This document shows positions 47,301 to 57,485 of a stretch of 64,000 bases of DNA, piece by piece (the stretch's first letter is position 1; each line of letters opens with the position of its first letter). This DNA comes from Gonium pectorale (Eukaryota > Chlorophyta > Chlorophyceae > Chlamydomonadales > Volvocaceae), in contig LSYV01000003.1 of the NCBI GenBank assembly GCA_001584585.1, positions 4,363,187 to 4,427,186 on the forward strand, in the 5' to 3' direction. The notes beneath the pieces are model-generated. The model did not search any database and was not told the DNA's origin. It worked only from the letters and a program-made list of their open reading frames with translations. Both the position numbers and the translations under genes were made by a program.

Positions 47301-50300
47301 GTAGGCTGTCCCGCCCCACGGGCCGCCTCACCACGCGCGTCCCGTCCGCCAGCTCCAGCAGCAGCATGGGCAGTATGACGCGCGTCTTGCCCTCCCCCAT
47401 GTTGAGCTGCGCGATGGCGCCCGGGTGGGCCAGCAGGTGCGCCGCCACGGCGTGCTGCTGCGGCCGGATCTGCAGCCCGCCCTCCGCCTCGAACACCAGC
47501 CACTGCGGGTGGCGCGCGGGGTGCCACGTGCGGCGAACCTGCAGCTCCTGCACGGTTGGGGTGGATTGTGAGGGCGAGAGGTCAGTTGGCGGCATACAAG
47601 GCCCCAGGTCCCGCAACCGCATGCGGTATGTGCAACCCAGCGCTGCCCAGCGCTGACAGCAGCTCGTCGGCAGCGATACGCCGAGACAGTTCGTGTTCCA
47701 CACAGCCCAGCGCCAGCGGTCGTCACTTTCCTGAATGACGGCAATCTTGTACTCCTCGCCAGCCGCCTCCAGCGCCATCAGTCTCGCCAGCCGGTCCTCC
47801 AGCACGCACAGCTGCAGCCACACCAGCACGCCGGCGTGCAGCGACGCAGCCGCCTCGGGGCCCAGGAAGGGGTTGAACGCGAGGAGCTCCTGCGGCCGCC
47901 ACGCGGACCGCATCAGGTCGAGGGGCCCCGCTGCAGGCTGCGCCCCCGCCAGGCGCAGCAGCCGGAAGGCGGCGCCGTGGCAGCGGACGCTCTGCGGCAC
48001 CGCCCCCAGGTGCCGGAACAGGTAGGCCTCGGCGGCGGTGCGGCGGGAGCGGACGGAGGCCTGCCGGTGCGCACGAACACGCGTGTCCGTCAGGGGCCTA
48101 CAGTGGCGACTGTTTGGTCAGGTTGGAAGGCGGCGGTATGCCCATGCCTGGCGCTGCTGGGAGCTCGGGATGCAGCGCCAAAGTGAGCCCGGCCAAGCGA
48201 CGGCAAGTCCCACTGCAACTCCATAATCTGCAAATTGTAACATATCAGGCAGCTCCTGTAAACGCATGGCGCCCCGGTGCCCTCCCCAAATGCAGCAGAC
48301 TCGCGTCGGCGTGCCCCGCCCCACCTGCAGCTCCCCCAGGCGCGCGCGGGCCGAGGGCGCCACCCTCAGCTGCTCCAGGGGCGGCATGGCGTGGAACACC
48401 TCCCAGCTCTCCCGCAGCTCAGCATGCATCGCCTCCTCCAGCGGCAAAGCCGGCCTGGCCGCTACCGCCTCTGCTGCTGCGCCCCCAGCTCCGGCGGCGG
48501 TGCCATCAGCTGCCGGTTGGTTTGAGCGCACACGGCCTCCACACGGCGTCGCCGCAGCCGCAGCCGTAGCAGGTGTGTTCTCCAGCAGCGGGTACGCGGG
48601 AGCGTGCCTGCTGCTGCGTGCCGCCGCCGCGACAGGGGTCGTTACGAGCCCGCACAGCGCCTCCTCCGTCTCCGCCACGAACGCCGCCGCCACCGGGAAC
48701 GGCTCGGTCAGCTTGATGGCCCCGTACCTCCCCAGCCGTTTCCAGGCGGGGGCGGCTTCAGGCAGGGGCGCCGCGCCCGTCGCGCGCATCAACTCGCCGG
48801 CGGTCAGCAGCAGCCGCGGGTTTGGGCCCCAGCCGCCGCCGGGCGTCACGACGCGGCGGTGCTCCTGGTCGTAACAGGTGGCGGCATCGGGGCCTTGCGT
48901 CGGTGCCGCATCATCGCCTCCGGTGGCGGTGGCGGAGGCGACTGCGGCGGCGGCCCCTGAACTCCCCGGCTCCGCCACTTCCCTGCTGGGTAGCTGGCTG
49001 GCTGGGTGCAGTTGCGCCAGCTGGCAGGCGCTGACCTCCAACTCGTGCGCCAGCAGTCGCAGCCCCGCCGCCAGGTGGCCGCCGAGCTCTGGTACGCTGC
49101 GCAGGTGCGCCAGCTCGGCGGGGGAGAAGGGCCGGTTGCGCCAGCAGCCACGCAGCAGCCGCAGCGACGTCTGGGCGCCTGTGGCCCGGCTGGCGGGCTC
49201 GGGAAGCAGGCTGCTGGTGGCGGCGTGGAGGGCGGCGAGCTGCAGGCGGGCCTCGTCGGATCCGGCCGTGAGGTGTCCCAGCCGGCTGTGCACCTCTAGG
49301 CAGTGCACCTGGAGGCGGGGCGAGACGGAGGGGGCAGAGGATGACGCCCTGGCGGAGCGAAGCGCGCGATGGGTGGTGGGTTGGGTTCGCTTCTGCAACA
49401 TCGCCAACGGCGTGATGATAGCCTGGTGGGTGGATGGGTGGGTGGGTGGCCGCGCTGCATGCGCGCGGTGGCGTCGGAACTCTGATGCATTACCGGGCCA
49501 GTCCTTGGTCTGAGGGTCACGATCCAGTCACGCCAGCAAGCCCTTGCCCAACTGGGAGCTCAGGGGCACTAGGCGCACGCGGCTCACCTTCAGGTTCGCG
49601 CCGCAGTCCCTGGGGACGCTGACATCCACCAAGCCACCCTCGCCGCCGCCGCCGCCATCCTGCACCGCCGCCGCACCCGCCCCTGGGCATCCGGCATGCA
49701 CGCGGCTGACCACCCTGCCCGCCGGGACTAGTACCAGCTCAGCGGCCCGGCGGGAGCCCGCGACGCCGCCGCCGCCTCCGCCTCCGGCACCGTCGTCAGC
49801 CGGTACACGCTCCAGCACCAGGTACCGCCGGAACTCGGGCAGCGTGTAGTGCACGCCGCCACCACCCTCGTCAGCCCCCGCCGTTGCAGCTGCGGCGCCT
49901 GTGGCGGCCGTCGCCTCCGCCGCGACCTCTTGCACCAGCTGCTGCCGCTGGCGGAGGCGATAGCCGCTGTAGTCCAGCGACAGCAGCATGCCGTCGCGCG
50001 CACCGAACTCTAGCCTCCCGTACCGTGGGAGCTCGTACAGCATGTCGTACTCGCCGCTGGTGTCGGTGTAGGTGTGGATGTACAGCGGGTCCTCGAACTT
50101 GGCGAGAACGATGTTGCGTACGGCAGATCCGCGCTGCATGACGAGCCTGTACGGGAGCTCGGCCAGGCGGGCGGGGGAGAGCAGCTCGGTCCAGTGCACG
50201 CGCTCCCGCAGGTGCGGCGGCACTCGCCGGCAGTCGTACTGTACGAGACTTGATGCCCCGGTGCAGCGTACGACGTAATCCACGGCGTGTTGCTGGAAGT

Positions 50301-53300
50301 TGGGCGGGCGCAGAACAATGACCTTCTGCTCCCTGCAGGAGAGGCCAAAGGATAGGGCTTTTAAAGGGCATGAGGCGAGCGAGCAGACACGTACGCTGCA
50401 AGTAGAGAGGCGTTTCTAGGCAGAAGCACAGCCTTCCCCGTTTCTGGTTCTCTTTTTCACACGTTTCCCCCTGGTGCATGGGCAGAGGAGCTGCATCGCA
50501 GCCCTCTATTCGGTTGCCACGGTCGCGTCTGGAATCCCTCAGCTCACCGCGGACGCTTTCCTCGAACCCCGCATGCCCCGAACCCTGCAGATTTCTCTTT
50601 TTTCTACCTTGCCACATACACACAGCACACGCAGATACACGCAGTCGCTTTCACTGAAGCCGTTCCTCACGGCCCCGCGACCGCACCCCGAGCCCTGCCG
50701 CGCACCTGCAAAACCAGTGGCTGTGCAGCCGCCGCAGCCTGTCCGGCAGCTGCAGGCCCCAGCCGCCGCACGCGCCGTCCTCCCCGACATCCAGCAGCTC
50801 CAGCGCCACCCCGTGGGAGCGATCCTCCTCCGTCACCGCCAGCCGCTCGCCGTCGGCGCCGCCGCTAACGCTGAAGTCGTAGTACCGCCCCCGCACCGGC
50901 CGCAGCGCGCGCAGCACGCCGTCACCGGTGACCGCCACCTCGAAGTTCCAGCCGCCGAAGGTGCGCACGTAGAGCGGGTGCTGAGTCACCTCGCGCGGCA
51001 GGCGGCCCGGGGGGCAACCGTCGAAGAGCACCGTGCCGTCCAGCACGTTGACCGAGTAGAGGCGCCCGTCGGGACCGACGGCCTCGAAGCCGCTCTCGCC
51101 CTCTGCGGTCCGCCGCCAGGCCAGCGCGGTGGGTGCGCGCTCCGCCAGCAATCGCCCCACCGCGGCGGTGAGCAGCTGCGGCCTTCGCTCCACCGCCGCA
51201 ACCACCTCCGCCACGCGGGCCGCCATGACGTTGTGCACCCGCACCAGCAGCGCCTGCAGACCGGCCCGCTTGGCGGGGTCAGCCTGGAAGACGCAGCCCT
51301 GGTTTATCAGGACCAGCAGCCCCAGCATTGCGCCCACGCCGTCGTCCCCCGCGCCAGCGCCGGATTGCAGCGGCCCGGCGCCGTAGCACAGCAGCGCCAT
51401 GCAGCGCGCGCGGCACTGCCGGGCCAGGAGCTCCGAGACCGCCTCGCTGCGGTCGCTCAGCTCCGTCAGCTGCGGCTCTAGCTCGTCCGCGACGCGGGAG
51501 GCCATGGCCGCGAAGCGCCGGGCGACGGCGGTGCAGGGCGCCGGGAGCCAGTCCGCGAGATAGGCCGCCAGCTCGCCCAATNNNNNNNNNNNNNNNNNNN
51601 NNNNNNNNNNNNNNNNNNNNNNNNNNNNNNNNNNNNNNNNNNNNNNNNNNNNNNNNNNNNNNNNNNNNNNNNNNNNNNNNNNNNNNNNNNNNNNNNNNNN
51701 NNNNNNNNNNNNNNNNNNNNNNNNNNNNNNNNNNNNNNNNNNNNNNNNNNNNNNNNNNNNNNNNNNNNNNNNNNNNNNNNNNNNNNNNNNNNNNNNNNNN
51801 NNNNNNNNNNNAGGAAGGCGGGCTTGGTCAGCCAGTCGGGCCGCGCGTCTGGGGACAGAGGGAGGGTCGGCCAGCAGTCATGCGTGTGGGAGGAGGGACG
51901 ACACAGGGGACACGACGTCTCTCGCATGAGCCGAATACGCACAGCAGGTACGTACGGAACGCCATATTCCACTGGGAAGCTTCGTGTTTGGCTGGTAAGG
52001 CGCCGGCTGCCGCCACGTGGCCTTGCTGTCCCTGTGCTATCTTAGGCACAGACACACAGACCTGCGAGCCCCAGCCCCGTCTTGTCTTGCCCCTGCCTTG
52101 TCCTGCCCTGCAGCCCACCTTGCGTCGCCAAGGCCACGTTGCCTCGCGTGGCGGGGGTGTCGGCCGCCGTGCGGTGCTGATCCATGGCCCACTGCAGCGC
52201 CGAGCTGGCCGCCGGCAGCCGCTCCGTGAAGTACAGCTCCACAATGCGCGCCTCCACAGCGGTAAACGGGTCGAAGGTGGGCGGGAAGCCCTGACCCGCG
52301 TCCGCCGCCGCCCCACTGCCACCCCATGCCATGCACGCGACTAGGCCATCCGGGTACCACACACCGTCGCGCGACGACCGGCAGTCGTCTACATGATGGG
52401 GGCCGACGGTCTTGACGTGGGGCACGAGCTGATGAGACATGAGCATAACCTCGCCGTCGGCGCCGTCCGCTCGCTGCCGCAGCTTGCCATGGTAGATGTC
52501 GTCCCCGCGGCACCGGTTGTAGTGGTCCACGAGGCCGGTAGCGAAGGAGGCCCCGATGGCCTTTGCCAGCGCCCCGCTGATCGGACGTGGCAGCAGCATC
52601 TGCTGCGCCAGGAAGCTGGCGCGGGAGAGCCTGCGGAAGGCGGACGGCATGTGCAAGAAAAAGAGCCACTGGCGCGCGAGGTCTGGGCCCTCCGGTAGTG
52701 GCTGAATGACTGCTTGCGGCGCCCTCTCTGCCTGCGTCAACTCTGCCGTAACTCGGCTCTGCTCAGCCGAGTTGGCGCTGACGCGTGACCTGGCAGTGTT
52801 GACCTTGGCTTGGGCCCTGGAGACCGCATCCATGCGGTCCAGCGTGTACCCATAGTGAGAGTACGTGTACTGCGCGCTCGATAGCTCGCTCTCGCGCAGT
52901 CGCAAGCTTGCCGCCAGGTCTGCGCCTTCGGCCTTCAGCCCGCGCAGCTCCTCCCGCAGCTCAGCCGCCAGCCGCTGCTTCCGCCGCACCTCCCGCCAGT
53001 GCCCCGCCACGCGCGCCTCCGCGTCCGACTGCTCCGCCGCCAGGATGGCGGTCAGGCGCGGGCAGGCCGCCGCAAACTGCTGCGCCAGACCCCTGCTGGC
53101 GGCGCCGCCGTCGCGCAGGGAAAACACCTCGCAGCCCGCCCTGCTGTGCGCTTGCAGGTACGCCGCGACGCTGAGGGCGGCGTTCACCGCCTTGGCGTCC
53201 GACAGCACCAGGTGTCGTAGGTCCGCATAGTTCTCCAAGCAGCCGTAGCGCAGCAGCAGGGGGTGCTCCCGGGCGGCGGCCGCATGCGTGAGGCAGTAGG

Positions 53301-55944
53301 CCACCCACACCACCAGCAGCTCCCGGCTGCGCAGCTCCACACGCATCACCGCCGCGGCGGCTGGCGTCCGCAGGAAGCGCTGCACCGCGGCACGGTACGC
53401 ATCCACCACCGCCTCCAGAGCCTCCACCTCCAGCTGATCCAGGCGGTTGGACGATGCGTCGAAGCCCTGGGCGGCACGCCGGAAGAGCTCCCGCTCCACG
53501 CTGCGCAGCGCCAGCTGCGCCGCGATGTCATCATCGGCGCCAGGTTGCGCCCACTGGGGGTCCTCCAACTGCTGCAGGACGTCTGCAAAGGCTGCCCCGG
53601 TGCGCAGCAGCGGCAGGGCGCCGAGGTTCCGCGAAGCCCGCCACCTCGCAGCTGCCACGCCGTTCTCCTCCGCGCGTGGTGCGGCATGCGTCGGTAGCGC
53701 GCCGACTGGCGGCGCCAGCGTGCCCTGGAAGCCCGCCGACCCATAGGTCGGCAGCTCCAGCGTGCGGGCTGCCGACAGGGCCCGCTCGCCGACGAGGGCC
53801 ACGAGGCGGGTCCTTGCGTCGCGGCAGGCAGCCTCAAAGGCCGCCATGTTGTATCCGTCGTCTGCCAGGGCCGCCGCCTGCTCGGCCGCCGACTGCAGCA
53901 TTTGGGATACGGCCGTCTGAAAGATGGGCGTGGCGGTGGCTGGCTGCAGGAGCGCCAGCTGCCGGCGGAGCAGCCAGAGGTGCAGGTGGGCCAGCGCCTC
54001 GCGAACGAGGTGGCCGGGGTGCTGAGGGCCTGTGCAGACGCCTCCGCGCTCCAGCACGACCTGCGTGTGCGTCAGACGACGGCAACGCAGGTTGGGGCAC
54101 GAGTTAACACGGCTACGGATTCTTGGCAAACTCGCAAAGGCCTCACCAGCGTGTGCGCGTTATCTGCACAAACAAAAACGACGCCCAGCCTGACGCCCCA
54201 TCTGCAGAGTGTACACCCGCTGCCGCCCCTTCCCGCCGCTCCGCCTGGTGCGGCTCGCTTTCCCGGTGCTTGTAGGTGAGACATCGGTAGTCAGCGGGTC
54301 GGGGGGCTGGGTGGGCCGGGAGCCGGGAGACAGGCACCGGCCCGCATGCGATGCACGTAGACTTGACTAGACGCATCCCAGCACGGCATTGCATAGGGTC
54401 ACCCCAGAGAGAATTCTGGACCGCATCGGGGGCTACGGTGGTGGTCGCCGCCGAACTAACATGCAGGGACATCACCCCTTCGACTGCCTCTGGAGCTGGG
54501 TCCCACCACGACGCCATCACTTTCGCGCTTACGCTCGCCATATGCGTTTTCCTTTTCAACACCCGCTGCGTGCCGCCGAAGGTGCTGCACAGTCGCTTGA
54601 TCCCGGACCCCATCCATACCCTCCCCGACCCCTGCGTCCCTTAGCCTGCCCACCCACTCACCTGGAGCACCGCCTTCACGAGCGGCCAGCATGTGTCGCG
54701 AGGTACGTCGCCCCCCGCCCTCTGCCCCACGTCGCTGAAGCCTCCGCGTGGGTGCGGTGCGCTCGCCGAAGCGCCGTTGCCGCCACCATCGTTGCCGCTC
54801 AGGGCCGCGCACACGGCAGAATGGACGTACGCGGGCGTGTGTTTGGCGCCGCTGCCACCACCGCCACCGCCATTACCCTTGGCCCCCAGCAGGGCTCGGA
54901 CCCGGGTGATTAGCAGGGCGTGATCAGAGGCGGCCACCGCGCCGCAGTGGAGGACCGCGTGGCGGCCGCTCCTTGCCGTGCGCTGCGTGCAGTTGGGCGC
55001 GCTGCGGAGGAGGGCGGCCACGGCGGGAGTGCAGAACTTCAGGCGAAACCCAGGCTCGTGGGTCGGCCGGCCAGGGAAACTAGCGGGCTCTGGGTCTGAG
55101 CGTCCATTCTGCGAGCGGAGCTGCGGAAGGCAAGCATTCGGCCCAAGCCCTGGACCAAGGGCGCCTGGCAGGTCTTATAGCCCACTGCACCGCGTGGGCA
55201 GCGATACCGGTACTCCAGCTGGCAGCTTGCACCCGTTCCCCACCGCCCCTTCAAACCAAGCCCTACGACCCCATCCCATCCCATCGCATCCGATCCCTGG
55301 TGCTATACCTGTGTGCCCAGAATTCCCAGCCGTCCAGGCAAACGAGGTGCAGGCTTGAGTCATCGGGTCGGGGCCGTACATCGTCCAGTTCCAAGCCTGC
55401 GCCGCCTGGGGGGCCCAGCGCCAGGAGCGCACAGCCGTACTCGGGAAACCAGGTCACGGCGGTTCCGGAACGGGAGGTCAGGGCAGCCGCCGCCAGCTGC
55501 AGCGAGCGGGCGTCGCCGGGCGACAGGCCGGGCCAAACGTGCGGCTCGAACGCAGAGCGGTCCTGCACCAGATACAACAAACAAAGGGGTCACGGGGGTT
55601 GCGGATCAGCAGAAGTGTGGGACCATGATCAACCTGCAATGTGTGCTACGGAAACGGGCACAGTGTACACGTGGCGGCACCCCACCAGGGCTGAGCAACA
55701 CGCGCGACACCAGCCGGTGCCCGCAGAACCTCGCCCGGCCACTCGCACCCGGACCCCGCTCGCAACCGACCTGTAACGCCTGCGCGAAGCGCCCGACGAG
55801 CTTGCACAGCGCCTCCACGTCGCCGTCCGAGCGCAGCTGGCTTGCCGGGAGGTGGCAGAACCCCACGACGCTGGCCAGCAGCTCCTGCGGCTCGCACCAG
55901 CGGGCCGGGGGGAGCGAGGAGCTCCCCGCCGCGGCCGGCCACAT
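41361..55944 (-). CDS. Giant DUF3638/DUF3645 P-loop protein, >3,000 aa, about 18 exons, interrupted by a gap
   Basis: Minus-strand exons: 55771-55944, 55309-55562, 54662-55079, 52119-54060, 51848 into the gap, gap to 50706 (from 51581), 49588-50332, 48325-49308, 47731-48060, 47332-47547, 46961-47134, 46499-46675, 45071-45412, 44700-44896, 44211-44458, 43588-43949, 43291-43394, 41361-43065. Phases agree at every visible junction. DUF3638 hallmarks are 'AIAQLNMGEGKTRVI' (P-loop at 47383-47397) preceded by 'HPQWLVFEAEGGLQIR'. The DUF3645 block is 'GGMLLVAPEHRLSLHLK', then 'DLLDESDELLHHR' (46520-46531). 'HCVFPAETRQLPQRL' and 'GFSGTNDNHRLLPLQ' follow, and the C-terminal block is 'FVIFDEARCRGADLQLR' to 'QAAGRLRQLGRGQ'. 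Function is not established; some homologues are labelled ubiquitin hydrolase-like. The start ATG follows an in-frame stop closely, so upstream exons remain possible. The donor after 47731 is non-canonical. Confidence 0.88.
45615..45674 (+). repeat. 30-bp tandem duplication
   Basis: Two adjacent 30-bp units starting 'AGCTTTGTAATCTTCGGGGG' and 'AGCTTTGTATTCTTCGGGGG' differ by one base. A partial third unit follows. It lies in the long DUF3638 intron (45413-46498). Confidence 0.9.
45711..45763 (+). repeat. GC-rich palindromic dispersed repeat
   Basis: 'TTTTGGGCGGAGCCCCCGCC' continues with GCGAAGCGGC and a second GGGGCGGAGCCCC block, so it can fold on itself. A shorter relative is at 25151-25181. 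It is intronic. Confidence 0.65.
46089..46148 (+). repeat. Dispersed 60-bp repeat, reference copy
   Basis: Core 'TCGGGCGTGTATGGCCGTAG' then AGGCGGGCTCCCTCTTTCTC and 'TGCAGATTTCTCTTTTTT'. A truncated second copy with the left core lies at 46180-46206. Both are in the same large DUF3638 intron. Confidence 0.88.
46280..46300 (+). repeat. Short dispersed motif, copy B
   Basis: 'TATGCGTTTTCCTTTTCAAC' is identical to 54541-54560, also in a DUF3638 intron, and similar to the minus-strand copy at 10531-10552. Confidence 0.6.
50443..50603 (+). repeat. Right-half fragments of the 60-bp repeat
   Basis: 'CTGCAGATTTCTCTTTTTT' at 50585-50603 equals the right end of the reference copy. 'GTTTCTGGTTCTCTTTTT' at about 50441-50458 is related and recurs at 11659-11677 in the auxilin gene. 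All are intronic. Confidence 0.55.
51582..51811. other. Assembly gap inside a DUF3638 exon or exon pair
   Basis: A run of 230 Ns. The coding frame enters from the right ('DARPDWLTKPAFL') and leaves on the left ('GELAAYLADWLPAPC'), so roughly 75 residues or an intron are missing. Confidence 0.9.
54541..54561 (+). repeat. Short dispersed motif, copy C
   Basis: Exact 20-base match to 46280-46299, in the DUF3638 intron between 54061 and 54661. Confidence 0.6.
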
Positions 55945-57485
55945 CGACTACGGTGCGCTCGCGCGGCGCTGGCGCCGCAAGCGTTGGTGCCGCAAGCGCG
56001 GCGGCGCGGAAGCGGCGGCCAAGTTGGAGTGTCCTTGCAGCTGCGAACTGGCCTGCTCGCGGGCGGCTAGATGATGAAGCGGCTTCGGTGCCGTAAAGGC
56101 AGGGCGTGCGTGTCCAAGCAAACCCCACCCGTCAAGCTGTCATGTTCAGCCCACGCAGTCAACGAGCCAAGGTCCTTGCATGGTGCGAAAGCAGATGAGG
56201 CTCCACTGCGGCCTCAATGGTTGTACTTCTTGGTGACAAGCAGGTGAAGAGCTGCGCCCGTCCGCCCGAGGCACCGAGTCCCGGACCAAGGGCCGACTCG
56301 CGCAGATTCACGGGCGCACCTCGGGCGCACCCCAACCTGCACAAACGCTGACGGCGGCACGGCGCGCTGCGCGCCGACGCCTCTTGTAGGGCATTACCAG
56401 GTCGTGGCGTGGCGTGCCGTCGCGCCTTGTTTTCTTTTGGAGGACGCCTTGGAGCAACAAACCTTGGACAGCCCCAACCGACGAGCGGTTCGCCACTGGC
56501 CGCCTTGGGTCTGCGCCAGCCTCACTTGCGTAAGCAGAATTCACACATGACCGAGGGACGGGATGTGAAAGAGCACCCTCCGCAGCGGCGCGTATTCTTT
56601 ATGCTACGCAAGTCCTTACCCAAGTCCTTACCCTACGCAAGTCCTTACCCAAGTCCTTACCCTGGTCCCTGTCCCTGTTCCCGCGGCGCAGCCGCTGGCG
56701 AGGTAGCTATCCCCTCTTCCTCAGTTTCTGCTAGACGGACTATATCGAGGGCAGACGGCAGTTGCCTGTGTCTGTACCCTGGCCTCACGTGAGTGCCTTT
56801 GGACTCTTTGCGCAGAGGGCGTGCCAAGGTCCGTGCCAAGACCTTCCAAGCGTCTGTGCCTCGCGGTGCCGGCAGGCCGGGGAGTCACGAGCGCAGAGGG
56901 GGGAGTATGGAAATCACATAGTGCACAACCTCGTGCGGCTAGCTGTCAGTGACATGCGTGTCCCTACAGTCTATGCTCTCTCTGCATTTCCGTTGCGGAG
57001 GGCGGGACGAGTCCGAAACCGGACTGAGGGTCATTACATTTACCCCTCTGTGACGCAGAGTACTTGCATGTATGCAGTGTGCACAGACAGCGAACGGAGC
57101 ATCGCACCGCTCCCCGCCGGCGGGGCACTCCGAGAGTCCTAGTGCTGCAGTTATCTACGGAGCCCGTACTTGAGCCGTACAACGGTTGGTACTGGTTGAG
57201 TCAGGGCAACAAATATCCAGCTTTCTTCATTGCTCAAATACCAGCGTAAATGCTATATTTAAGTATCGCTTCGGTTTAACGACAAGGACACTGACAGCCC
57301 GCCTTCGGCTGCCCTGCTGTGGGGCCCAATCCGCTTATCCCACTCCTTTCAAGCGTATGCCAAATCCTTTGAATGGGTTGTGGTTCAAGCGTTTGCGTGC
57401 GTAGCCCTCCCCAAGCTACGGTACTGAACAGGAAGGTGGAAGGTGAGGCAAAAGCTTACCTCACGAGCGCCGCGCAACCTCATAA
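55945..57485. other. Region upstream of DUF3638 and of the 57486 gene
   Basis: 1.5 kb between divergent genes. It may contain undetected 5' exons of the DUF3638 gene, since a second minus-strand frame stays open over 55646-56128. A small tandem repeat lies at 56605-56662. No other gene is supported. Confidence 0.45.
56605..56662 (+). repeat. Short tandem repeat (CAAGTCCTTACC unit)
   Basis: Four tandem occurrences of CAAGTCCTTACC, arranged as a duplicated pair ('CTACGCAAGTCCTTACC', then 'CAAGTCCTTACC', twice). Confidence 0.85.

Noticed and set aside
55646..56128. 161-codon minus-strand frame overlapping the first DUF3638 exon
   Set aside because: The other frame ('WCEPQELLASVVGFCHLPAS') is protein-like and joins in phase to the next exon. 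This one gives Arg/Gly/Ala-rich shadow sequence, although an upstream exon there cannot be excluded.
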